Shown: positions 1 through 5,903, counted from the first letter of the stretch. The stretch: DNA of 6,880 nucleotides from JAICJR01 sp036555755 (GCA_036555755.1 DATBKS010000180.1:1-6880); one strand, 5' to 3'. A program made the numbers and translations. Notes: generated by a model not told the origin, from the letters alone.

Positions 1-72
1 CGCGGCCAGCGCCGCGCTCGGCATGAGGCCGAAAGCGATCAGGACGATGGCCAGAGCGAGGCGGACGCGCAT
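1..72 (-). CDS. N-terminus of an exported protein (signal peptide only; runs off the left edge)
   Basis: Reading the minus strand from the ATG at 72-70 gives 24 uninterrupted codons to the window edge. They encode a textbook Sec signal peptide: a basic start (MRVR), a hydrophobic core (LALAIVLIAFGL) and a small-residue cleavage region ending ALAA, where an AxA-type signal peptidase I site is likely. No lipobox cysteine is visible within these residues. A GGAG lies about 15 bases upstream of the ATG, rather far for a Shine-Dalgarno. The gene is divergent from the SDR gene at 125, with 52 bases between. The mature protein lies outside the window, so no function can be given. The call rests on the quality of the signal peptide; a chance ORF cannot be excluded from 24 codons. 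Confidence 0.6.
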   Translation of the reverse strand, partial: MRVRLALAIVLIAFGLMPSAALAA

Positions 73-110
73 CGCCCGCCCATCATCTCCAACGGGCGAG
101 ACCTGGCGGC

Positions 111-116
111 TACTGT
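111..116 (+). promoter_or_regulatory. Possible -10 element for a leaderless SDR transcript
   Basis: TACTGT fits the relaxed actinobacterial -10 pattern TANNNT and ends 8 bases before the ATG at 125. No Shine-Dalgarno is present between it and the start, so a near-leaderless mRNA is possible. No convincing -35 lies at the usual distance. Weak evidence. Confidence 0.2.
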
Positions 117-124
117 TCCGCCGG

Positions 125-910
125 ATGGATCTCGGGCTGACGGGAAAGAACGCGCTCGTGACCGGCGCGAGCAAGGGCATCGGGTTGGCCATCGCGCGCG
201 CGCTCGCGGCCGAGGGCGCGCATGTCGTGGCGGGCGCCCGCTCGGCGAGCGAGGGGCTCGCCGACCTCGTCGAAGCCGGTCAGGTCAGCGAGGTGCAGGT
301 GGACCTGTCCACGGCGGACGGGCCCGAGCAGCTCGTAGCGGCCGCTCGCGAGCACGGCCCGCTGCACATCCTGGTGAACAACGTCGGAGCGGTCACGCCG
401 CGCCTCGACGGCTTCCTCGAGATCACCGACGACCAGTGGCTCGCCTCACTGAACCTCACATTCCTGGCGGCGGTGCGCACCACGAGAGCCGCGCTGCCGG
501 ACATGCTGGCCGCGGGCGGGGGCACGATCGTCAACACCTGCTCGGTCAACGCGTTCCTTCCCGACCCCGGGGTGATCGACTACTCGGCCGCGAAGGCAGC
601 GCTCGCCAACTTCTCCAAGTCGCTCTCCAAGGAGGTCGGACCGCGCGGCATCCGCGTGAACACCGTCAGCCCCGGCCCGGTCTCCACCGATCTGTGGATG
701 GGCGACAAGGGTGTGGCCGCGACGGTGGCCGGCGCGCAGGGCGGAGACCCCAAGGCCGTGGCGGACGCTCAGGCAGCACAGGCGCCCACCGGTCGCTTCA
801 CGACGCCCGAGGAGGTGGCCGACTTGGTGGTGCTTCTCGCGGGCGAGCGCGCCGGCAACGTGACCGGGTCGGACTTCGTCATCGACGGCGGCCTGGTTCA
901 GACGCTCTGA
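125..910 (+). CDS. Short-chain dehydrogenase/reductase (SDR), classical type
   Basis: This 261-residue protein has the usual length of a classical SDR and should be a cytosolic NAD(P)-dependent oxidoreductase acting on an alcohol/ketone pair. Visible motifs are the nucleotide-binding TGxxxGIG (residues 13-20), NNVG in place of NNAG (85-88), the helix-4 Asn110, and the catalytic Ser140, Tyr153 and Lys157 (YSAAK). The PGPVSTD segment (183-189) and a C-terminal DFVIDGG follow. Arg39 after the second beta strand (GARS) hints at NADP rather than NAD; that is inference. The start is placed at the ATG at 125 because MDLGLTGKNALVTG is the standard SDR beginning. The frame is open back to an ATG at 23, but those extra 34 residues are basic and low-complexity and overlap the divergent signal-peptide gene. 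No clear Shine-Dalgarno precedes 125. The gene converges on the aldehyde dehydrogenase. The substrate is unknown; FabG-like or sugar/steroid dehydrogenase roles are all possible. Confidence 0.93.
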   Translation: MDLGLTGKNALVTGASKGIGLAIARALAAEGAHVVAGARSASEGLADLVEAGQVSEVQVDLSTADGPEQLVAAAREHGPLHILVNNVGAVTPRLDGFLEITDDQWLASLNLTFLAAVRTTRAALPDMLAAGGGTIVNTCSVNAFLPDPGVIDYSAAKAALANFSKSLSKEVGPRGIRVNTVSPGPVSTDLWMGDKGVAATVAGAQGGDPKAVADAQAAQAPTGRFTTPEEVADLVVLLAGERAGNVTGSDFVIDGGLVQTL

Positions 911-927
911 CGCCGACCGGCGGGTCA
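908..927. terminator. Small hairpin between the convergent SDR and ALDH stop codons
   Basis: CGCC (911-914) pairs with GGCG (919-922) across a GACC loop. The two flanking stop codons, TGA (908-910) and TCA (925-927, a stop on the minus strand), can also pair if GG (923-924) bulges. The position between convergent genes suits a bidirectional terminator, but the stem is short and has no T-tract. Confidence 0.25.
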
Positions 928-2400
928 GCCGATCACGATCGTCTGCAGCTCGGTGAGCCGCTCGAGCGCATGGCGGCCGCCGATGCGGCCGGTGCCACTG
1001 TCGGTGCCCGCGCGCCCACCAAAGGGGAGGTGGTTCTCCCAGTAGTTGGTGGTCTCGTTGATGTTCACGAGCCCGGTGCGAACGCCGTCGGCGAAGCGCA
1101 GCCCCTCCATCACGTCGCCGGTGAACACCGCGGCCAGCAGCCCGTAGGGCGAGGCGTTGGTCAGCTCGATCGCCTGGTCGAGCGAGTCCACCGACACGAT
1201 CGGCGCGATCGGGCCGAACGTCTCCTCAACAGCGGCCTGCGCCTCGGCCGGCACGCCGTCGAGCACGGTCGCCTGCCAGTAGAGATTGGTCGGGTGGCCG
1301 TCCTCGCGCGCGCCGCCCGACACCACCTGCGCGCCGCGCTCCACAGCGTCACCCACGTGCTCGTCCATCTTCGTGGCCACGTCCTCGTTGTTGAGCGGTC
1401 CCATCGTGGTGGAGTCGTCGAGCGGGTCGCCGAGCTTGATGTCTGCGGCCACCCGGGCGGCGAGCCGCGACACGAAGTCCTCGCGGACGCTCTCCTGCAC
1501 GAGCAGGCGCTCGCCGGCGGTGCAGCTCTGCCCCGCGCACAGGAAGCACGCGCTCACGGCGGCCTCGGCGGCGGCGTCGAGGTCCGCTCCGTCGAGCACC
1601 ACAAGCGGCCCGTTGCCGCCCATCTCGAGCAGCAGTGCCTTGCCGGCGGCGCGCTCCGCGATGCGCCGCCCGGTGGCGGTCGAGCCGATGAAACCCACGG
1701 CCACAGTGTCGGGGTTCGACACCAGCTCGTCGCCCACCACCGCACCGGGACCGAGCACGAAGTTGAACACGCCCTCGGGCAGGTCGGCCTCGGCGACGCA
1801 CGAGGCGAGCACGCCGGAGCACACCGCGGTGCTCGAAGCCGGGGTCCAGACAACCGTGTTGCCCACCGCGAGCGCTGGCGCCACGATCTCTGCGGGCATC
1901 GTGTAGGGCCAATTCCACGGCGTCACAACCGCCACCGGCCCGAGGGGACGGCGCATCAAGAGCACCCGGTGGCCGGGGGAGGAGCTCGGCGGGATCGAGC
2001 CCTCGAGCCGGATCCCGTCCTCGGCGGCGCCGCGCCACATCGCGATCAGCTCGTCCACCTCGTCGTAGGACTCGGCGCGCAGCGGCTTGCCCTGGTCGAG
2101 CGTCAGCGCGAGCGCCAGCTCGTCCTTGCGCCGCTCGCACACATCGGCGATCCGGTGCAGCGCCGCGGCACGTTCGAAGGCGGTCGCCACCGCCCAGCCG
2201 GGGAACGCCTTCGCGGCGGCTGCGATCGCGCGCTGCGCGTCCTCACGCCCGCCGGAAGCCACTCCTCCGAGGTCCTCACCCGTGGCCGGGCTGGACGCGC
2301 GGATCTCGTCTCCACTGTCCGCGGCGCGCCACTCGCCGGCGACGAACATGCGCGTGGTCTGGGGGATCACCGACTGGCGGTCGAGCTCTGCGGTGCTCAC
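925..2400 (-). CDS. NAD(P)-dependent aldehyde dehydrogenase, ALDH superfamily
   Basis: At 491 residues this is a full-length ALDH, oxidising an aldehyde to the acid in the cytosol. Motifs in order: TPWNWP (160-165) at the active site; GSTATGRRI (239-247) of the Rossmann domain; LLLEMGG (256-262) with the general base Glu259; CAGQSCTAGER (288-298) with the catalytic Cys293; EETFGPI (392-398) with the cofactor-ribose Glu393; and LPFGG (458-462). The start is GTG at 2400, supported by GGAGGG 7 bases upstream. One oddity is that the cofactor-binding Lys of the family (Lys192 in ALDH2) aligns with Thr186 in NTVVWTP. With the C-terminal NYWENHLPFGG and DSGTGRIGGRH segments, this points to a divergent ALDH subfamily. 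It is transcribed away from the nucleotidyltransferase cassette and converges on the SDR. The substrate cannot be read from sequence. Given the flavoprotein nearby, an amine- or betaine-derived aldehyde is possible but unproven. Confidence 0.95.
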   Translation of the reverse strand: MSTAELDRQSVIPQTTRMFVAGEWRAADSGDEIRASSPATGEDLGGVASGGREDAQRAIAAAAKAFPGWAVATAFERAAALHRIADVCERRKDELALALTLDQGKPLRAESYDEVDELIAMWRGAAEDGIRLEGSIPPSSSPGHRVLLMRRPLGPVAVVTPWNWPYTMPAEIVAPALAVGNTVVWTPASSTAVCSGVLASCVAEADLPEGVFNFVLGPGAVVGDELVSNPDTVAVGFIGSTATGRRIAERAAGKALLLEMGGNGPLVVLDGADLDAAAEAAVSACFLCAGQSCTAGERLLVQESVREDFVSRLAARVAADIKLGDPLDDSTTMGPLNNEDVATKMDEHVGDAVERGAQVVSGGAREDGHPTNLYWQATVLDGVPAEAQAAVEETFGPIAPIVSVDSLDQAIELTNASPYGLLAAVFTGDVMEGLRFADGVRTGLVNINETTNYWENHLPFGGRAGTDSGTGRIGGRHALERLTELQTIVIG

Positions 2401-2407
2401 GAAGCGG

Positions 2408-2413
2408 CCCTCC
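2408..2413 (-). promoter_or_regulatory. Ribosome-binding site fixing the GTG start of the ALDH gene
   Basis: On the minus strand this reads GGAGGG, 7 bases before the GTG at 2400. It is a strong Shine-Dalgarno at normal spacing and decides for the GTG over any internal ATG such as Met18. Confidence 0.8.
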
Positions 2414-2416
2414 AGG

Positions 2417-2446
2417 TTGACCGGACCAAACCCTCGGCCGTAAGAT
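2417..2446 (+). promoter_or_regulatory. Sigma70-type promoter for the nucleotidyltransferase/phosphoesterase cassette
   Basis: TTGACC (2417-2422, five of six to TTGACA) is followed after 18 bases by TAAGAT (2441-2446, four of six to TATAAT and fitting TANNNT). Transcription would start near 2453, leaving a 5' leader of about 43 bases to the small ORF at 2496. The -10 lies beside the A/T-rich GATATATGAG (2444-2453), an AT island in otherwise GC-rich DNA. The -35 sits just upstream of the ALDH ribosome-binding site on the other strand, so the two divergent units share this control region. No equally good promoter for the ALDH strand was seen. Confidence 0.5.
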
Positions 2447-2495
2447 ATATGAGTTGAATGCCAGTCGCATCCAAGCGGCGACAGAGGGTCGAAAT

Positions 2496-2519
2496 ATGCG
2501 CGTGACGGTCAGCCGATGA
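2496..2519 (+). CDS. Possible 7-codon leader peptide coupled to the nucleotidyltransferase gene
   Basis: ATG at 2496 opens a 7-codon frame (MRVTVSR) that stops at TGA 2517-2519. That stop overlaps the ATG of the next gene (2516-2518) as ATGA. The little ORF has its own good Shine-Dalgarno, AGAGGG at 2483-2488, with a 7-base spacer. The downstream gene has no Shine-Dalgarno of its own at the right distance. This arrangement is what translational coupling through a mini-ORF looks like. The peptide shows no codon runs or other attenuator signature. Coding by such a short frame cannot be shown from one sequence. Confidence 0.4.
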   Translation: MRVTVSR

Positions 2520-3265
2520 CCGACATTCTCGACGACATCGTCGCCGAAGGCGAACGCCTGCTGGGCATCGCGCAGACCGAAGGCGTCCCGCTCCATCTCC
2601 TCGGCGGCGTAGCCGTCAGGCTCCACGCGCCCGAGGTTCCCGCCGCGCTCGACCGCCAGTACAAGGACCTCGACTTCGCGGTGCCGAAGAAGGCGGGTGG
2701 GGATGCCGACCGACTGCTGCGCAGCTGCGGCTACGAGCCGCACATCACCTTCAACGCCATGCACGCGCGCGAGCGCGGCCTCTTCTTCGACGACGCGCAC
2801 GACCGCCAGGTCGACGTCTTCATCGGCTCGTTCCGCATGTGCCACCAGATCCCGCTCGCGGAGCGGATCGAGGACGGGCAGCCCACGGTCCCGCTGGCCG
2901 AGCTGCTGCTCACAAAGCTTCAGATCATCGAGGTGAACGAGAAGGACATCCGCGACACCGTGCTGCTCCTCTACGGCCATCCCGTCGAGGAGCACGACGA
3001 CGACGCCGTGAACGGCGGGCGCATCGCGGAGCTGTGCGCCGCCGATTGGGGACTGTGGCGCACGATCACGGCCAACCTGGAGCGCTGCCGGGAGCACGTC
3101 TCCGACTACGACATCGACCAAGCCGACCGCGACCGCGTCAGCGGGCGCTTCGAACAGATCCTCACCCGCATCGAGGAGGAGCCGAAGAGCCGGGGCTGGA
3201 AGCTGCGGGCGAAGGTCGGCGAGCGCAAGCGCTGGTACGAGCTTCCGGAGGAGGTATCGCAGTGA
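2516..3265 (+). CDS. Nucleotidyltransferase-fold protein (MNT/AbiEii-like), function unknown
   Basis: This 249-residue soluble protein has the signature of the polymerase-beta-type nucleotidyltransferase fold: LLGGVAV (28-34), then the metal-binding pair Asp51 and Asp53 in KDLDFAV, and a probable third acidic residue, Asp100, in QVDVFIG. The segment PLAELLLTKLQIIEVNEKDIRD (126-147) resembles the post-catalytic helix of AbiEii/DUF1814-type proteins, which transfer nucleotides to RNA or protein. The C-terminus ends in a basic, aromatic tail (KSRGWKLRAKVGERKRWYELP, residues 224-244) that looks conserved and may bind nucleic acid or a partner; that is inference. No in-frame start lies upstream of 2516 before a stop at 2450, so the start is secure although no Shine-Dalgarno is present. 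Initiation may depend on coupling to the mini-ORF at 2496. The gene overlaps the metallophosphoesterase by 4 bases (GTGA), implying joint expression. The substrate is unknown; aminoglycoside-type, tRNA-modifying or toxin-like roles are all open. Confidence 0.8.
   Translation: MTDILDDIVAEGERLLGIAQTEGVPLHLLGGVAVRLHAPEVPAALDRQYKDLDFAVPKKAGGDADRLLRSCGYEPHITFNAMHARERGLFFDDAHDRQVDVFIGSFRMCHQIPLAERIEDGQPTVPLAELLLTKLQIIEVNEKDIRDTVLLLYGHPVEEHDDDAVNGGRIAELCAADWGLWRTITANLERCREHVSDYDIDQADRDRVSGRFEQILTRIEEEPKSRGWKLRAKVGERKRWYELPEEVSQ
3247..3254 (+). promoter_or_regulatory. Ribosome-binding site fixing the GTG start of the metallophosphoesterase
   Basis: GGAGGAGG lies within the last codons of the nucleotidyltransferase gene, 7 bases before GTG 3262. 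It supports the GTGA overlap start rather than a much longer upstream reading of the same frame. Confidence 0.8.
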
Positions 3266-4203
3266 GGATTTTCTTCGCCACCGACATCCACGGGTCCGAG
3301 ACCTGCTGGAAGAAGTTCCTGAACTCCGGCGAGCACTATCAGGCGGACGTCGTGATCCTCGGCGGCGACATGACGGGCAAGGCGCTCGTGCCGATCGTCG
3401 ACGACGGCGGTGGCCACTGGCATGCCACGCTGCTCGAAAACCGCAACGAACTGGACGGCGAGGACGCCGTCAAGGAGTTCGAGGAGGCGGTGCAGCGGCG
3501 TGGCTACTACCCGTTCCGCACCGACCCGGACGCGCTGGCGGACCTTGCGTCGAGCGAGATGAAGTGGCACGCGCTCTTCGACAAGCACATGATCGGGACC
3601 GTCGAGCGCTGGATGCAGATGGCCGACGAAAGGCTGTCTGGCAAGGGAATTCGCGTGTTCGTCTGCCCCGGCAACGATGATCAGCTCGAAATCGACGAAG
3701 TGGTTGAGGCAGCCAACACCGTGGAACTGGGCGAGGGCAAGGTGGTCGATATCGACGGCTTCCAGCTCGCATCGAGCGGCTGGGCCAACCGCACGCCCTG
3801 GGACACCTATCGCGAAGAGGACGAGCCGGACCTCAAGAAGCGGATCGACGACATGCTCCAGCGCGTCACCGCCGAGCCGGAACGCACGATCTACAGCCTG
3901 CACTGCCCGCCGTACGCCACGGGGCTCGACGACGCCCCACAGCTCACGGAGGAGATGGATCTGAAGGACGCAGGCCGCTCGACGGTCCCGGTGGGTTCCA
4001 CCGCGGTCCGCGAGGCGATCGAGGAGCACCAGCCGGCGCTCTCGCTCCACGGCCACATCCATGAGGCGCGCGGAACCACGCGCCTCGGCAAGACGCTTTG
4101 CATCAATCCCGGGAGCTCATACGAGCAAGGGCAGCTCCTCGGGGCAGTAATTGACCTCGACGGAAAGAAAAAGGTCAAGAAGTTCGTTCTGACGAGCGGC
4201 TAG
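3262..4203 (+). CDS. Calcineurin-like metallophosphoesterase
   Basis: This is a 313-residue cytosolic protein with the full set of metallophosphoesterase metal-ligand motifs: DIH (Asp8, His10), GGDM (Asp36), PGNDD (Asn138), HCPP (His214) and HGHIH (His265, His267). Such enzymes use a two-metal centre to hydrolyse phosphomono- or diesters, including nucleotides, cyclic nucleotides and nucleic-acid ends. The histidine of the usual GNH(D/E) motif is replaced by Asp139. Asn138, the metal ligand, is kept, and other subgroups (for example those with GNCD) also lack the histidine, so activity is likely retained. The stretch between motifs 2 and 3 (about 100 residues) is long and acidic and may shape a specific substrate pocket. 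The C-terminus (INPGSSYEQG, then beta-strand, ending KKKVKKFVLTSG) is typical of the fold. The start is GTG, overlapping the previous stop and served by GGAGGAGG. Physical coupling to a nucleotidyltransferase suggests that the two act on the same or linked substrates. Confidence 0.9.
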   Translation: MRIFFATDIHGSETCWKKFLNSGEHYQADVVILGGDMTGKALVPIVDDGGGHWHATLLENRNELDGEDAVKEFEEAVQRRGYYPFRTDPDALADLASSEMKWHALFDKHMIGTVERWMQMADERLSGKGIRVFVCPGNDDQLEIDEVVEAANTVELGEGKVVDIDGFQLASSGWANRTPWDTYREEDEPDLKKRIDDMLQRVTAEPERTIYSLHCPPYATGLDDAPQLTEEMDLKDAGRSTVPVGSTAVREAIEEHQPALSLHGHIHEARGTTRLGKTLCINPGSSYEQGQLLGAVIDLDGKKKVKKFVLTSG

Positions 4204-4210
4204 CCGCTCG
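4193..4210. repeat. 18-bp perfect palindrome across the metallophosphoesterase stop codon
   Basis: CGAGCGGC-TA-GCCGCTCG is self-complementary. As RNA it forms a 7-bp GC stem with a CTAG loop. The TAG stop (4201-4203) lies in the loop. CTTCCT follows, which is too poor in T for a classic terminator, so it may be a weak terminator, an RNA-stabilising hairpin or part of the control of the permease. Confidence 0.5.
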
Positions 4211-4229
4211 CTTCCTAGCAACTAGGAGG
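4211..4229 (+). promoter_or_regulatory. Hairpin that would sequester the permease ribosome-binding site
   Basis: CTTCCTAG (4211-4218) can pair with CTAGGAGG (4222-4229) over a CAA loop: eight pairs, one of them a wobble. The right arm contains AGGAGG, the first part of the purine-rich ribosome-binding tract at 4224-4235. The tract's remaining GGGGG stays unpaired, so masking would be partial. The hairpin starts one base after the palindrome at 4193-4210, so the two could stack. Confidence 0.4.
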
Positions 4230-4241
4230 AGGGGGTAGTAC

Positions 4242-5855
4242 ATGGCAACGGTTGCAGCGACGGGCGAGCAGTCGCTATTCGTACGCAAGGCGACCGGGCT
4301 CGTGCGCGGTTGGTCGGTACGTGACGCGTTCATCTACGCGGCCTTCTCGATCAACATCGTCACGCTCGGCTTCGTGGCGTTCTCCTACGCGCCGTTCATC
4401 CCCAAGGGGAGCATGCTCTGGGCGGTGGCTGCGGCCGGCGCGTATCTCGTGCTGCAGGGGATCACATACGCCTCGCTGATCGCGGCGATGCCGCGTGCCG
4501 GGGGCGACTACGTATGGATGAGCCGCGTCCTCGGAGGCGGCGTCGGGTTCGTGCTCGCGATCGCGGGCTGGTGGTTCATCCTCTGGCTCTGGGTTCCGAT
4601 CTACGGCGGCATCCTCGCGAACATGGTCATCGTCCCGCTGGCGGCGATCGCCGGCTGGCACGGCGGCGTGACCTACTTCAGTGACCTGCACCACGGCCTG
4701 TTCGTGGCGTCGCTGATCACGGCGATCCTGGCCTCGATCCTCATTGGCCTCGGCATCCGCACGTACGCGCGGATCCAGAAGTTCTGCTTCTACGGCGGGA
4801 TCTTCGGCCTCGGTGTGATCATCCTGCTGCTGCTCGTGAACTCGAAGGCCGGGTTCATCCACCACTTCAACAACCAGTCGAGCGACCTGTTCGGGGTGGA
4901 CGGGGCGTACCAGAAGACGCTGGCCGCGAACGCGAAGACCGGCTATGTGCCGCCGTCGGTCGGCGCGTTCAACTTCAACGGGCTCTTCCTACTGCTCCCG
5001 TTCATGGCGTTCTTCAACCTGTGGTCGAACTGGGGCGCCACGCTGTACGGCGAGGTCCGCGGCGCGTCCGACTTCCGCAAGAACATCTACGCGATGGGCG
5101 GGGCGCTGGTGGCCACGACGATCACCGCCGTGATCCTGTTCCTGCTGTTCTCGAAGACGTTCGGCTGGGACTTCTACAACGCCTCCAACAACGTGTACTA
5201 CGCGGGCACGGGCGCGACGCCGGTGTTCCCGTATCCGGCGCTGTTCGCGGCCTCGTTCTTCGGCAGCCACGTGTTGCAGTTCATCCTGGTGGCGATCATG
5301 TCGCTGTGGTTCTTCGGCTGGGTGGGCACGCTGTTCCTGTCCTCCACCCGAGTGATCTTCGCGGCGGCGTTCGACCGGGTGCTGCCCGAGGCGGCCGCAA
5401 AGGTCAACAACAACGGGGTGCCGGTCGTTGCGGTGCTGCTGATGCTCGTGCCGTCGATCGGGTTGGCGGCGCTGTACTCGTGGAACTCGACCTTCCACGA
5501 CTACACGCTGGACGCGACGCTCGTGATCGCGATCACGTTCCTCGGGTCGGCGGTGGCGGCGGCGATCCTGCCGTGGCGCAAGGCGGAGATCTACAACGCG
5601 TCGCCGATCGCCAAGTACAAGGTGCTCGGCATCCCGCTGATCACGTTCGCGGCGGGCGCGTTCATCCTGTTCCTGGGGTTCTGCCTCTACAAGTGGTTCT
5701 CGGATGACGTGTACGGGGTCAACAAGACCTCGTCGCTGTGGTTCATGGGCGCGATGTACGTGCTCGCGATCGTGATCTATCTCGGATCGAAGGTCTATCG
5801 CAAGCGGCAGGGGATGGACCTCAGCATGGTCTACGGGGAGATCCCCGCGGAGTAG
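4242..5855 (+). CDS. APC-superfamily amino acid/amine permease
   Basis: This 537-residue, very hydrophobic protein has about 12 membrane segments, roughly at 29-51, 58-82, 98-120, 122-138, 151-173, 180-200, 247-263, 283-304, 342-366, 392-413, 423-444, 463-485 and 498-516 (one of these may not span). Family signatures are AAMPRAGGDYVWMSR (81-95) after TM2, the loop GEVRGASDFRKNI (270-282) matching the EE(V)KNP..IP element after TM6, and FDRVLPEAAAKVN...GVPVVAV (377-397). These mark an APC secondary transporter in the cytoplasmic membrane, importing an amino acid, polyamine or related amine. A long extracytoplasmic or loop segment (about 201-246) and another at 305-337 make it larger than the usual 450-500 residues. 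The ATG is preceded by the strong AGGAGGAGGGGG tract (4224-4235). It lies 38 bases after the metallophosphoesterase and just upstream of a dimethylglycine-oxidase-like gene, so an N-methylated amino acid is a plausible but unproven substrate. Confidence 0.92.
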   Translation: MATVAATGEQSLFVRKATGLVRGWSVRDAFIYAAFSINIVTLGFVAFSYAPFIPKGSMLWAVAAAGAYLVLQGITYASLIAAMPRAGGDYVWMSRVLGGGVGFVLAIAGWWFILWLWVPIYGGILANMVIVPLAAIAGWHGGVTYFSDLHHGLFVASLITAILASILIGLGIRTYARIQKFCFYGGIFGLGVIILLLLVNSKAGFIHHFNNQSSDLFGVDGAYQKTLAANAKTGYVPPSVGAFNFNGLFLLLPFMAFFNLWSNWGATLYGEVRGASDFRKNIYAMGGALVATTITAVILFLLFSKTFGWDFYNASNNVYYAGTGATPVFPYPALFAASFFGSHVLQFILVAIMSLWFFGWVGTLFLSSTRVIFAAAFDRVLPEAAAKVNNNGVPVVAVLLMLVPSIGLAALYSWNSTFHDYTLDATLVIAITFLGSAVAAAILPWRKAEIYNASPIAKYKVLGIPLITFAAGAFILFLGFCLYKWFSDDVYGVNKTSSLWFMGAMYVLAIVIYLGSKVYRKRQGMDLSMVYGEIPAE

Positions 5856-5867
5856 CGCATTGATCGT

Positions 5868-5903
5868 CGGCGGGCGTCCGGTCTGTCCACCGGGCGCCCG
5901 CCG
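5868..5903 (+). terminator. GC-rich hairpin terminator after the permease gene
   Basis: CGGCGGGCGTCCGG (5868-5881) pairs with CCGGGCGCCCGCCG (5890-5903) over an 8-base loop, TCTGTCCA: 14 pairs with a single G-T wobble and no mismatch. It begins 12 bases after the TAG stop of the permease. No T-tract follows, which is common for terminators in high-GC actinobacteria. It probably separates the permease transcript from the flavoprotein gene. Confidence 0.65.

Noticed and set aside
23..124. 34-codon N-terminal extension of the SDR from the ATG at 23
   Set aside because: The extension is basic and low in information, overlaps the divergent signal-peptide gene, and SDRs begin right before the TGxxxGIG strand as they do from 125.
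436..2457. Plus-strand open frame of 673 codons
   Set aside because: It runs through the SDR in another frame and then antisense through the aldehyde dehydrogenase. Its Arg/His/Gly-rich composition is that of a GC-bias shadow, and both underlying genes have intact family motifs.
2276..3121. Minus-strand frame of 281 codons
   Set aside because: Antisense to the nucleotidyltransferase and the start of the ALDH; no recognisable domain, and the composition is that of a shadow.
2839..3261. Upstream extension of the metallophosphoesterase frame
   Set aside because: It overlaps the nucleotidyltransferase in another frame and is Arg/Ala/His-rich. The phosphoesterase fold starts at GTG 3262 (RIFFATDIHG) with a strong ribosome-binding site.
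3106..4062. Minus-strand frame of 318 codons
   Set aside because: Antisense shadow of the metallophosphoesterase; no motif.
4151..4180. TTGACC near the end of the metallophosphoesterase as a permease -35
   Set aside because: No acceptable -10 hexamer follows at 16-19 bases.
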